Positions 26,034 through 34,421 of a stretch of 64,000 nt of DNA are shown here, piece after piece. Numbering within the stretch: the stretch's first letter is position 1; every line of letters starts with the position of its first letter. A program made the translations under genes and the position numbers. The notes under the pieces were generated by a model, which did not search any database, was not told the DNA's origin, and saw nothing but the letters and a program-made list of their open reading frames with translations. This DNA comes from Cytobacillus eiseniae (GTDB lineage: Bacteria > Bacillota > Bacilli > Bacillales > Cytobacillaceae). The stretch covers positions 1-64,000 of the forward strand of contig NZ_JAGIKZ010000007.1 of the NCBI RefSeq assembly GCF_017874625.1, written 5' to 3'.

Positions 26034-27545
26034 TTGCGAATCTCTATTACTGGATTAGCGGATGAGAGGTACCATCGTCCACTTCGGCTAATCGCTAACT
26101 TATTTTTTGAAGAATGCATTGTTTCATTAACTCCTCAAAAAGAGCATGATCTATCGATTGCTTTTACGGTTCAGCTTACTGAAACAATTCATGTTGAAGG
26201 TGTTTTAATAGATAAAGAAGGCACGAAAGAAAAGGCAACATATGAAAAAGCACTTATGCCTGCTAGTAATGATAAAGAACATTTCAAGCAAGTGAAAAAT
26301 GCGGTTGCACATGTGTATTTGACGATTCTTCAAGAGTGGACAGGCATCACGCAAAAATGGGGAATTCTTACAGGGATTCGGCCAACTAAGCTTCTTCACC
26401 GTCAAATGCAAAAGCAAGTCCCAAAATCAATCGCTCATCAGCAATTAAGAGAAGAATATTTAATTACTGATGAAAAAATCGAGCTAATGCAGCAAATTGT
26501 CGATCGGCAGCTTTCTGTCATTCCAGATCTATATGATCTTCAAAAAGAAGTAAGCATCTATATTGGCATCCCATTCTGTCCAACAAAATGTGCGTATTGT
26601 ACATTTCCAGCATACGCTATTAATGGCAGACAAGGCTCGGTAGACTCCTTCCTTGGTGGTCTTCATTATGAAATGAAGACGATTGGCGAATGGCTGAAGG
26701 CAAACAATGTGAAAATCACGACTGTTTATTATGGTGGAGGCACACCGACTAGTATTTCGGCAGAAGAAATGGATATGCTTTATGAGGAAATGTATGACTC
26801 CTTCCCTGATGTGGAGCATATTCGAGAGATTACGGTTGAAGCGGGCAGACCCGATACGATCACACCGGAAAAGCTAGAGGTGCTGAAGAAATGGCATATT
26901 GACCGGATAAGCATCAACCCTCAGTCCTATACGCAAGAAACATTGAAAGCAATTGGCAGACATCATACCGTGGAGGAAACAATCGATAAGTTCCATCTAG
27001 CAAGAGAGATGGGCATGAATAATATTAATATGGATTTGATTATTGGCTTGCCTGGTGAGGGTGTAGAAGAGTTTTCTTATAGTTTAAATGAGACAGAGAA
27101 ATTAATGCCAGAATCACTCACTGTTCACACACTTTCCTTCAAACGGGCATCAGAAATGACGAGAAATAAGGATAAGTATAAAGTAGCGGATCGAATGGAA
27201 GCAGAAAAAATGATGAACATGGCTGAGTCTTGGACGAGGGAGCATAACTATGCACCTTATTATTTATACCGGCAGAAGAACATTCTAGGGAATCTAGAAA
27301 ATGTAGGCTACTCGCTGCCAAATCAAGACAGCATCTATAATATTTTGATTATGGAAGAACAGCAAACGATCATCGGCATTGGCTGTGGAGCCGCAAGTAA
27401 ATTCATTCATCCAGAAACCGGGGAAATCACTCATTTTGCTAATCCAAAAGATCCAAAAACATATAATGACAGCTTTGAAAAATACACAGAAGATAAAATC
27501 CAACTATTAAATGAACATTTTAATATACAGGAATCCCGTGCCTAA
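26034..27545 (+). CDS. hemZ: HemZ, radical SAM coproporphyrinogen dehydrogenase-like protein
   Basis: 503 residues. I choose TTG at 26034 (AAAGGTGA just upstream); the GTG at 26025 is inside that site. The N-terminal domain (about 1-150) includes TGITQKWGILTGIRPTKLLH. The radical SAM core has FCPTKCAYC (cysteines about 182, 186, 189) for the 4Fe-4S cluster, YYGGGTPTS, EITVEAGRPDTI, INPQSY and NMDLIIGLPGE. A HemN-like C-terminal part follows. In B. subtilis HemZ is a non-essential member of the oxygen-independent coproporphyrinogen oxidase family; the reaction is not firmly proven. Confidence 0.93.
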   Translation: MRISITGLADERYHRPLRLIANLFFEECIVSLTPQKEHDLSIAFTVQLTETIHVEGVLIDKEGTKEKATYEKALMPASNDKEHFKQVKNAVAHVYLTILQEWTGITQKWGILTGIRPTKLLHRQMQKQVPKSIAHQQLREEYLITDEKIELMQQIVDRQLSVIPDLYDLQKEVSIYIGIPFCPTKCAYCTFPAYAINGRQGSVDSFLGGLHYEMKTIGEWLKANNVKITTVYYGGGTPTSISAEEMDMLYEEMYDSFPDVEHIREITVEAGRPDTITPEKLEVLKKWHIDRISINPQSYTQETLKAIGRHHTVEETIDKFHLAREMGMNNINMDLIIGLPGEGVEEFSYSLNETEKLMPESLTVHTLSFKRASEMTRNKDKYKVADRMEAEKMMNMAESWTREHNYAPYYLYRQKNILGNLENVGYSLPNQDSIYNILIMEEQQTIIGIGCGAASKFIHPETGEITHFANPKDPKTYNDSFEKYTEDKIQLLNEHFNIQESRA

Positions 27546-27568
27546 TGTTTGGCAGGGGATTTTTTTTG
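27531..27568 (+). terminator. hemZ terminator
   Basis: AATCCCGTGCC-TAATGTT-TGGCAGGGGATT followed by T8. It overlaps the end of hemZ. Confidence 0.85.
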
Positions 27569-27882
27569 AGTGAAAAAAGAGAGAGGATGCTGGAGGATTG
27601 TAAATGATGTAGCAACAACTTTATGTCAGATAGTATTGCAGTTTACATGAGTTTTTTACCAAATAGGAATGAACGATCAACTTGAGTTCAAGGATAATTA
27701 GTTTGTTTATTCAAGTAAAGAATCAGGTAAGCACATGGAGTAATAGGAAGATAGATAAAGGGAGTTTAACTTTTACAAAAAGTTAACAAGGTCTTTTTCC
27801 CTTACTTGTTGACTAAATAAAATAAGAGTGATTAATTTAGTTAAGAGATTACATACAAATTAACATTTTAAAGGAGATCCAT

Positions 27883-27969
27883 ATGAAATGGTGGAAATTG
27901 TTTCTACTGTGCTTACTAACCATATTTTTAGTCAGCTTAACGGTTGAATTAATAAAAAAACTTTCTTAA
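27883..27969 (+). CDS. Small membrane peptide (28 residues)
   Basis: Encodes MKWWKLFLLCLLTIFLVSLT followed by VELIKKLS: one membrane helix with basic ends. AAAGGAGATCC gives an ideal ribosome site and a hairpin terminator follows 45 bp downstream. The roughly 310 bp between the hemZ terminator and this gene hold no gene I can support. Function unknown. Confidence 0.65.
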   Translation: MKWWKLFLLCLLTIFLVSLTVELIKKLS

Positions 27970-28012
27970 GACCCATGCAACAAATGTTTTATTGAAAGAT
28001 GAAAAGTAATTT

Positions 28013-28049
28013 TTGCGTTTCTACTATAAGTAGAGACGCACTATTTTTA
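28013..28049 (+). terminator. Terminator of the 28-residue peptide gene
   Basis: TGCGTTTCTACT-ATA-AGTAGAGACGCA followed by CTATTTTT. Confidence 0.75.
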
Positions 28050-28197
28050 ATGGAGTTATGCAATTGTTGCCAGAAAAATATACAAGTGAAATTGATTGAT
28101 CTTTTTTAAACAAACGCATGCAATCTATTAATTGAAACCTAAATAGTTATAAGGTAAATCGAAAAAATTGCATATGAACATTGTGGGAGTAAAGAAA

Positions 28198-28737
28198 ATG
28201 AATATTACAACAGAAAGATTAGAAATACGAAAATTTACATATGACGATTGGCAAGAAGTCTATGAGTATACATCTGATAGCAATGTTATGAAATATATAC
28301 CAGAGGGAGTATTATCTGAAGTAGATACTAAAGAATTTGTCAGTAAAAATAGTCGTGAAAATGCTGAGAACTTCCCTGTTCTGTTAAAGAAAGAACAAAA
28401 GTTGATTGGTCATATTGTGTTTCATAAGTATTTTGGTGAGCATACATATGAGTTAGGGTGGGTGTTCAATCCGACATATTATAATAAAGGGTATGCATCT
28501 GAAGCTGCACATTCTATATTGAAATATAGTTTTGAGACAATGAAATTACATAGAATTATAGCGACTTGTCAGCCTGAGAATATTCCATCCTATCGAGTGA
28601 TGGAGAAGATTGGGATGAGAAGAGAAGGCTTTTTCAAGAAGTGTATCCCTCAAGGAAACGAGTGGTGGGATGAGTACTATTATGCAATTTTAGATGAGGA
28701 GTGGAGGGCTTCACCTCAGCAATTATTGAGGAGTTAG
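28198..28737 (+). CDS. RimJ/RimL-type GNAT acetyltransferase
   Basis: 179 residues from the ATG at 28198, with GGGAG about 9 nt upstream; the longer frame is less likely. Features: ITTERLEIRKFTYDDWQEV, ELGWVFNPTYYNKGYASEAAHSI (acetyl-CoA motif A) and HRIIATCQPENIPSYRVMEKIGM. This is the ribosomal-protein N-acetyltransferase-like group; many act on other proteins or small molecules. It lies in an accessory-looking patch with a kinase fragment and another GNAT gene. Confidence 0.85.
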   Translation: MNITTERLEIRKFTYDDWQEVYEYTSDSNVMKYIPEGVLSEVDTKEFVSKNSRENAENFPVLLKKEQKLIGHIVFHKYFGEHTYELGWVFNPTYYNKGYASEAAHSILKYSFETMKLHRIIATCQPENIPSYRVMEKIGMRREGFFKKCIPQGNEWWDEYYYAILDEEWRASPQQLLRS

Positions 28738-28833
28738 TAATAGGAGTACTTTTATTTAACCATAGCCCTGATTCCGATCAAAAGTAGAATAGATATTTAA
28801 AATATCAGCGAGTAGTGCTATTAATAAAATGAA

Positions 28834-28862
28834 GGGAAGCTCAAAACTGCTTCCCAAAGTAC
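28834..28862 (-). terminator. Terminator of the 56-residue membrane protein gene
   Basis: Minus strand: GGGAAGC-AGTTTTGA-GCTTCCC, with TTCATTTT after it. Confidence 0.7.
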
Positions 28863-28882
28863 AGATTCATTTTTTGCATAAA

Positions 28883-29053
28883 TTACTGTATTTTCTCTTT
28901 TGTTAATAGCTGAAAGATTTCCTTGTTTTGTGCAACTTGTATTTCGGTATTTCTCTTAATCTGATAAATCCATAGTAAAAGAAATACGATGGATACTGGT
29001 ATAGCAATTGTAAACAACAAAGATAGTAAGCCTATTGCGCTTGTTGCAGCCAT
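28883..29053 (-). CDS. Small membrane protein (DUF4083-like)
   Basis: 56 residues from the ATG at 29053, with AAGGAGGGG 6 nt upstream; the longer frame has no ribosome site. One membrane helix (LLSLLFTIAIPVSIVFLLLW, about 8-28), then IYQIKRNTEIQVAQNKEIFQ, which resembles DUF4083-type proteins. Function unknown. Confidence 0.7.
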   Translation of the reverse strand: MAATSAIGLLSLLFTIAIPVSIVFLLLWIYQIKRNTEIQVAQNKEIFQLLTKEKIQ

Positions 29054-29260
29054 GTTCGTCCCCTCCTTTGTAAATTTTACCAAACTTGAGGAGGGTTTCG
29101 ATATAAAAAAACTAGTTATTTTTTGACAAATTATTAATGATGAACGATGTACATAATTTTGAGTTTTGATCATTTTAATAAAGGAGCTAGCAAAAACTCT
29201 TAGAAATGCTCTAGATTAAGTATCTGAAAAATACGCAGCCGTTATTTGGTGGTGAACAAA

Positions 29261-29775
29261 TTGAAAATAAATAATCCTAATAGAATCCATATTATTGGTT
29301 CAGTGGGCAGCGGTAAAACCACATTAGCCAGAAACTTATCAAAAAATACCACATACAGCATTATGAACTGGATAATGTAGTATGGGAAAGACATAGAACA
29401 GGTGACGTAAGAAGAAATGATAAAGATAGGGATCACTATTTGGACCAAATAATTAGTAAGAAGAGATGGATAATCGAGGGTGCTCACAATCTTAACTGGG
29501 TTAGCAACAGTTTAAAGAATGCTGATTTAATTATCTTTTTGGATACACCGTATTACACTCGGATATGGAGGATCACAAAAAGGTATTTGAAACAGTTGAT
29601 TGGAGTTGAATCAGCTAACTATGCTCCAACATTTAAAATATTTAAGAATATGTTTAGATGGAATCATTTTTTTGAAAAGAAAAGTAAGGCTGAGATTATA
29701 AAAATGTTCCAACAAGATAAGATGAATGCAATTATCGTAAAGGACCAAAAAGAACTAGATCAATACTTCAACTAA
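29261..29775 (+). pseudogene. P-loop adenylate kinase-like gene with a -1 frameshift
   Basis: Frame 1 starts at TTG 29261 (GGTGGTGA upstream) and encodes a Walker A motif, IIGSVGSGKTTLARNLS, then stops at a TAG near 29379. The continuation is in the -1 frame: HYELDNVVWERHRTGDVRR, WIIEGAHNLNWVSNSL, ADLIIFLDTPYYTRIWRITKRYL, to 29775. The switch point is A AAA AAT at 29341-29347, a canonical -1 slippery heptamer in the correct phase. So this is either a disrupted gene, a homopolymer sequence error, or programmed frameshifting. The family is small nucleoside/shikimate-kinase-like ATPases beside GNAT genes. Confidence 0.75.
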
Positions 29776-29824
29776 TGATGGAATGGTTTGATGCTGCAGA
29801 TGCATCTATAGAGAGAGGATATAA

Positions 29825-30355
29825 ATGTTCATTCAAAATGGAAAATTAAACGTTCGTAAATTGGAAGAAAAGGACAAATATCTGCTAGCCAAATGGCTTT
29901 CAGACCCCTTAGTTCTAGAATTTTATGAAGGCAGGGATCATCCTTTTGATTTAGATCAAGTGAATAAAGTTTTTTATGCACCTGAAGATGATGAAGTAAA
30001 ATGCATTGTTGAGTATGATGGCAATGAAATTGGCTATATCCAATTCTATCTGTTAAATAATGAAGCGAAAAAAGAATATGGTTATTTGAATGAAATTATT
30101 TACGGAACAGATCAATTTATTGGCGAAGTAGCATATTGGAATAAAGGGATAGGTACATTGCTTGTTTCAACAATCGTTACTTTTTTAATCGAACAGAAAA
30201 AAGCAGACCGGGTAGTTATGGACCCTCAATCAAGAAATACTAGGGCAATAAAATGCTATGAGAAATGTGGGTTTAAAAAAGTGAAAATCCTTCCCAATCA
30301 TGAACTTCACGAGGGGAAATATCAAGATTGTTGGTTGATTGAGTATCGGGTATGA
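29825..30355 (+). CDS. GNAT acetyltransferase, AAC(6')-like
   Basis: 176 residues. Conserved blocks of the aminoglycoside 6'-N-acetyltransferase branch: IGYIQFYLL, YGTDQFIGEVAYWNKGIGTLLV (CoA-binding), DPQSRNTRAIKCYEKCGF. It could acetylate an aminoglycoside or another amine; similarity alone does not show resistance. AGAGAGG precedes the ATG. Not clearly in an operon; it follows the frameshifted kinase by 50 bp. Confidence 0.8.
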   Translation: MFIQNGKLNVRKLEEKDKYLLAKWLSDPLVLEFYEGRDHPFDLDQVNKVFYAPEDDEVKCIVEYDGNEIGYIQFYLLNNEAKKEYGYLNEIIYGTDQFIGEVAYWNKGIGTLLVSTIVTFLIEQKKADRVVMDPQSRNTRAIKCYEKCGFKKVKILPNHELHEGKYQDCWLIEYRV

Positions 30356-30374
30356 GAGCGTTGAGCAAAAGAAA

Positions 30375-30566
30375 AATAAGCGGAGAAATTCCGCTTAAAT
30401 GCTGAATGAAGCCTGTTTTAGGTGAAATAAGCGGAATTTTTCCGCTTATTCAATGAAAAATCGACCATTATTGAACTTTTCGTAGAAATAGACGGAATTT
30501 TTCCGTCTATTTCTGTCTTTTTTATTAAAAATTACGAAATAAGCGGATTTTTTCCGTCTATTTATC
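30375..30566. repeat. Family C palindrome cluster 1
   Basis: Four palindromes spaced about 50-58 bp apart (starts 30375, 30424, 30485, 30536), of the form GAAATAAGCGGAA-TTT-TTCCGCTTATTTC. The third reads GAAATAGACGG...CCGTCTATTTC, where both arms changed together. The fourth mixes an AAGCGG left arm with a CCGTCT right arm. Confidence 0.9.
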
Positions 30567-31008
30567 TGCAAAGTTGCTCAACTAGATCCCCTAATCAATA
30601 CGTGCATATATTCGAGATCCTAGATAAGCAAATTAGCAATATTCGATTTCTACCATAGATAATCATGATCATTGATTCTACAATTTACCCTATTTTGATA
30701 GTGCTTTTAACAAGTGAACAATAGCTGTTTAAAACTATGCTACATCTGTATCTATTTTCGATAGTAAAACGTAGTAATCCTTATATAACCAGAAGTAAGA
30801 GGAAGTATCTGCTAATTCACATACTGAAACACTAGTTCTTTTCATACGAATGCATGTTACGTGTTCTGCCTGTTTCTCAATCGATAATAAAAAAACGTTA
30901 CTAATGAAAAATCGAGAACAATAACTGAAAACTCTGATAAAATTAAAGGGTTTTTCACTTAAAAAGAGAATAGTAAAGGTACAAATAATCATAGACTTCT
31001 TTGAGGAA
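30567..31008. other. Gap without a supported gene
   Basis: About 440 bp. A minus-strand frame (30735-31052) ends in a protein-like segment (SSYFWLYKDYYVLLSKIDTDVA) but has no ribosome site and runs through a promoter region. It may be a gene remnant or chance. Nothing else is seen. Confidence 0.4.
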
Positions 31009-31022
31009 TGAAAGCGCTTTAT
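31009..31022 (+). promoter_or_regulatory. Putative CcpA catabolite-responsive element
   Basis: TGAAAGCGCTTTAT matches the cre consensus (TGWAARCGYTWNCW) except at position 13. It ends about 18 bp before the acyl-CoA ligase start, where bound CcpA would block transcription. Fits glucose repression of fatty-acid use. Confidence 0.6.
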
Positions 31023-31040
31023 TAAAAGGGAGGAATCAAT

Positions 31041-32666
31041 ATGATGATGCAAACACCTTTGACAATGACGCAGATGATCAATCGTGCAGAGAAGTTTTTT
31101 CCAAAGAAAGAAGTGGTATCAAGAACAGCAAGTGGCATTCAGCGATTTACATACAAGGAGATAGCCGCGCGTGCAAAAAGATTGGCGGAAAGTCTCGAAA
31201 AGCTTGGCGTTGAAAGAGGAGGGAAGGTTGGGACACTTGCATGGAATCATCACCGCCATTTAGAAGCTTACTTTGCGATTCCTTGCAGTGGGGCAGTCCT
31301 CCATACGATTAATATTCGCCTATCTCCACAGCATATTGTCTACATTATTAATCATGCAGAGGATAAGGTGTTATTAATTGATGCAGATTTATTGCCATTG
31401 GTAGAAGCAATTAAAGATAAGATCCCTACAGTAGAAGCATTTATTATTATGACAGATGAACCTGAGCTTCCTGCTACTACGCTTTCAAATGTGTATCATT
31501 ATGAAAAGCTGCTAGAAGAAGCAACAGGAAATTATCAATATCCAGATGATTTAGACGAGAATTCAGCGGCTGGGATGTGCTATACATCTGCAACAACTGG
31601 AAACCCAAAAGGAGTGGTCTATTCTCATCGTGGAATTGTTCTTCATAGCATGGCATTGGGAATGGCTGATAGCGCGGCAGTGAGTGAAAAGGATATTGCG
31701 ATGCCTGTTGTGCCAATGTTCCATGCTAATGCATGGGGATTGCCGTTTGCGGCGGTATGGTTTGGCACGAATTTGGTCATGCCTGGGCCATATTTTACAC
31801 CACAGCTTTTGGCTGAACTCATTCAAAAGGAAAAGGTGACGATTACAGCAGGAGTGCCGACGATTTGGTTAGGACTATTAAAAGAATTAGAAGAGAACTC
31901 ATATGATATGACTTCTTTACGAGGTGTCCTTTGCGGAGGGGCGGCTGCACCAAAAGGGATGATCAGGGCTTTCGAAGAGAAGTTTAAGATTCCGTTCATG
32001 CATGCATATGGCATGACGGAAACAAGTCCATTAGTCGTTATTTCTACGCTGAAAAGCTATCAGGAAGAGCTGCCTTATGAAGAACAATTGGATATTAAAG
32101 CGATGCAAGGAATTCTCGTGCCAGGGCTAGAAATGAAGGTCGTTGGAAAAGATGGCGATGTTGCTTGGGATGGGAAGGAAATGGGTGAGTTTGCTGTTCG
32201 AGGCCCTTGGATTGCCTCCGAATACTATAAGGATGAAAGAACAGCTGAAGCTTTCAAAGATGGCTGGCTCTACACAGGGGATGTGGTCACGATCAATGAA
32301 GAAGGCTTCATGAAAATTGTTGACCGGACAAAGGATCTAATTAAGAGCGGCGGTGAATGGATCTCCTCGGTTGATTTAGAAAATGCGTTAATGGCGCATG
32401 AAGCCATATTTGAGGCAGCTGTGATCGCTGTCCCACATAAACAATGGCAAGAGCGTCCAGTTGCATGTGTTGTTTTAAAGGATGCTTATAAAGGAAAGGT
32501 CGAAAAGGAAGAGCTCTTAGCATTTCTAAAGCCGCAGTTTGCCAAATGGTGGATTCCAGATGACATTTTATTCTTTGACGAAATTCCAAAAACATCTGTT
32601 GGAAAGTTTTTGAAAATGGCATTAAGAGATCAAGTTCATAAGGAATACGCAAGTACAAATAAATAA
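31041..32666 (+). CDS. Long/medium-chain fatty-acid-CoA ligase
   Basis: 541 residues of the ANL adenylating family. The P-loop is YTSATTGNPKGVVYSHR (about 180-196), the A5 block HAYGMTETSP, the A7 block YTGDVVTINEEGF, the hinge DRTKDLIKSGGEWIS, and the catalytic lysine lies in KTSVGKFLK near the C terminus. It activates fatty acids to acyl-CoA using ATP. GGGAGG lies upstream of the ATG triplet. A cre-like site suggests carbon catabolite control. An enoyl-CoA hydratase gene follows, consistent with beta-oxidation. Chain-length preference cannot be read. Confidence 0.93.
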   Translation: MMMQTPLTMTQMINRAEKFFPKKEVVSRTASGIQRFTYKEIAARAKRLAESLEKLGVERGGKVGTLAWNHHRHLEAYFAIPCSGAVLHTINIRLSPQHIVYIINHAEDKVLLIDADLLPLVEAIKDKIPTVEAFIIMTDEPELPATTLSNVYHYEKLLEEATGNYQYPDDLDENSAAGMCYTSATTGNPKGVVYSHRGIVLHSMALGMADSAAVSEKDIAMPVVPMFHANAWGLPFAAVWFGTNLVMPGPYFTPQLLAELIQKEKVTITAGVPTIWLGLLKELEENSYDMTSLRGVLCGGAAAPKGMIRAFEEKFKIPFMHAYGMTETSPLVVISTLKSYQEELPYEEQLDIKAMQGILVPGLEMKVVGKDGDVAWDGKEMGEFAVRGPWIASEYYKDERTAEAFKDGWLYTGDVVTINEEGFMKIVDRTKDLIKSGGEWISSVDLENALMAHEAIFEAAVIAVPHKQWQERPVACVVLKDAYKGKVEKEELLAFLKPQFAKWWIPDDILFFDEIPKTSVGKFLKMALRDQVHKEYASTNK

Positions 32667-32672
32667 TTGCTT

Positions 32673-32712
32673 AAAAATCGACTGCAAATATTTTTGTGGT
32701 CGATTTTTAATT
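32673..32712 (+). terminator. Acyl-CoA ligase terminator
   Basis: AAAAATCGAC...GTCGATTTTTAATTTT. Confidence 0.75.
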
Positions 32713-32890
32713 TTACTTTAGGCTCAATTTTAATAGATTGTTGATTTTGAAATCAATCTTTATCAACTATATTATAAATGGCAACATCGTTAGTGAAAAC
32801 AGCTGCCATAATTAATTATTAGAATTTTACGAATAAAGCTTTTTAAAAATAATATTATTTATTATAATGAGGGAGAGAGGTGGGAATATT

Positions 32891-33682
32891 ATGACAATTA
32901 AAGCAGAAACAGAAACATTACAATTAACGATAAACAAACGAGTAGCGACGGTTGAATTTAATCGGCCAGAGTCATTGAACGCATTAAATGTTGAATTATT
33001 GAAGGGTTTAGCCTCCATGTTAAAAGAATTGAGTCAATCGGAGGAAATTGAGATTGTCGTGCTGAAAGGAAAAGGACGAGCATTCTCTTCAGGAGGAGAT
33101 ATAAAGACGATGCTTCTTGACGCATCTGAAGCAGATTTTCCAATCGTCATGGATTACATAAGTGAGGTTGTATTAACCCTTTATACGATGCCAAAGCTGA
33201 CAATCAGTGCAATTACTGGAGCAGCGGCAGGGCTTGGATTAAGCATTGCCTTAGCGACAGATTATGTAGTGGCTGATAAAAATAGTAAACTAGCTATGAA
33301 CTTTATTGGCATTGGATTGATCCCTGATGGCGGTGGACATTATTTCATGGAAAAATGCCTAGGCGAAGACAAAGCAAAACGAATGATTTGGGAAGGAAAA
33401 CCGATCACAGCTGAGGCAGCCTATGAGCTAGGACTCATCCAGGAAGTAGCAGAACCAACATTGGAGGAGGCAGTAGAAGCGAAACTAGCTCAGCTTCTAA
33501 ATAGTCCGATTCTTGCAATGATCGAAACAAAAAGGATATTTGCAGAAAAAAATCGTCCACAGCTATTAAGAGTGCTAGAGTTAGAGAAGGAAGCACAGCG
33601 CAAAATGAGACAAACGAAAGACCATCAGGAAGGCATTCAAGCATTTCTGGAAAAGCGCAAGCCTGTTTTTAAAGGAGAATAG
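32891..33682 (+). CDS. yhaR: Enoyl-CoA hydratase/isomerase YhaR
   Basis: 263 residues from the ATG at 32891 (GAGAGGTGGG upstream). Crotonase fold: RVATVEFNRPESLNALN, GRAFSSGGDIKTML (oxyanion hole), ITGAAAGLGLSIALATDYV and FIGIGLIPDGGGHYFM. The catalytic-region residues at the second position are ATD/DGG rather than the two Glu of classical hydratases, so isomerase or another crotonase activity is possible. Position between acyl-CoA ligase and yhzD/yhaQ matches B. subtilis yhaR. Likely beta-oxidation of unsaturated or unusual acyl chains. Confidence 0.87.
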   Translation: MTIKAETETLQLTINKRVATVEFNRPESLNALNVELLKGLASMLKELSQSEEIEIVVLKGKGRAFSSGGDIKTMLLDASEADFPIVMDYISEVVLTLYTMPKLTISAITGAAAGLGLSIALATDYVVADKNSKLAMNFIGIGLIPDGGGHYFMEKCLGEDKAKRMIWEGKPITAEAAYELGLIQEVAEPTLEEAVEAKLAQLLNSPILAMIETKRIFAEKNRPQLLRVLELEKEAQRKMRQTKDHQEGIQAFLEKRKPVFKGE

Positions 33683-33742
33683 TATGTAAAAAGCAAAGAA
33701 TACGAGAATGTAAGAAGTTCCAATCATATGGAGAAAATGTGT

Positions 33743-33798
33743 AAACCAAACAGAACGCATGGATTTCAGTGCCAAAATCCATGCGTTCTGTTTGGTTT
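33743..33798. other. Long perfect inverted repeat (24-bp stem)
   Basis: Arms AAACCAAACAGAACGCATGG-ATTT and its exact complement around an 8-nt loop CAGTGCCA. Perfect over 24 bp, without a long T tract. It may terminate yhaR, but is far longer than usual. The remaining gap to 34082 has only two weak palindromes (AACGGAACGTATATCCG, GCGGAACCTGTATCCTG) like family C. Confidence 0.8.
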
Positions 33799-34082
33799 CC
33801 TCAATCCCATACTTGATGTCGTTTCCACTTTTTGCGGACCATGAGTACGTTATTATCATAAATCAGGCTATTTTTGAGAGTTTTCGGACACTTGGTATGT
33901 TATTTGCTAATAATTAGGTGAAAACAACATCTTTCAGATAAATAACGGAACGTATATCCGGTGAAAATGCAAAAGTACAATTAATATTGCAAATAGCGGA
34001 ACCTGTATCCTGTTAATTATGCATTGTGCTTAGACTGCTCTTCGCATTTCCTGTAAAGCGTGATTGATCCAGACTAGCATCC

Positions 34083-34268
34083 TTATCGATGAAATAAAAT
34101 AAGCTTACCAGCAGGGGATGTGCAGCGATGTGTTTTTTCAGAAAATCCCTTTTCTTCGAGTTGTTTTTCACCAATTGCTTTTGCTTCCTCATCATTACCT
34201 GCTTGAAAAGCTTCATCAAGAAGTTTTTCTCCATTTGCTTCAAAGACGGTTAATTTATACGATTTCAT
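34083..34268 (-). CDS. yhzD: YhzD-like small protein
   Basis: 61 residues. YKLTVFEANGEKLLDEAF, AIGEKQLEEKGFSEKTHRC and the ending TSPAGKLILFHR match the YhzD family (PF14120), which is found at the same place in B. subtilis. AAGAGGTG precedes the ATG. A longer overlapping frame on the same strand is chance. Function unknown. Confidence 0.88.
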   Translation of the reverse strand: MKSYKLTVFEANGEKLLDEAFQAGNDEEAKAIGEKQLEEKGFSEKTHRCTSPAGKLILFHR

Positions 34269-34421
34269 TTGCTTTCACCTCTTATTATAAAATTCAGATA
34301 GTTACTATTATTCTCGCATAATTTTAACAATGATGTAAAGAATTATTTATATCATAGAAATTTGAACCTTTTTGTTATTTAAAACGTATATGTAATTGCA
34401 AAAGAAAGGAGTGTTTTTTTT

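Noticed and set aside
29825-30355. Confirmed aminoglycoside resistance gene
   Set aside because: Only family-level similarity to AAC(6') enzymes; many such GNATs have other substrates.
30735-31052. 105-codon minus-strand ORF
   Set aside because: The end looks protein-like but there is no ribosome site, and it overlaps the promoter and cre region of the acyl-CoA ligase; at most a remnant.
34013-34243. 76-codon minus-strand ORF
   Set aside because: Out-of-frame shadow of yhzD.
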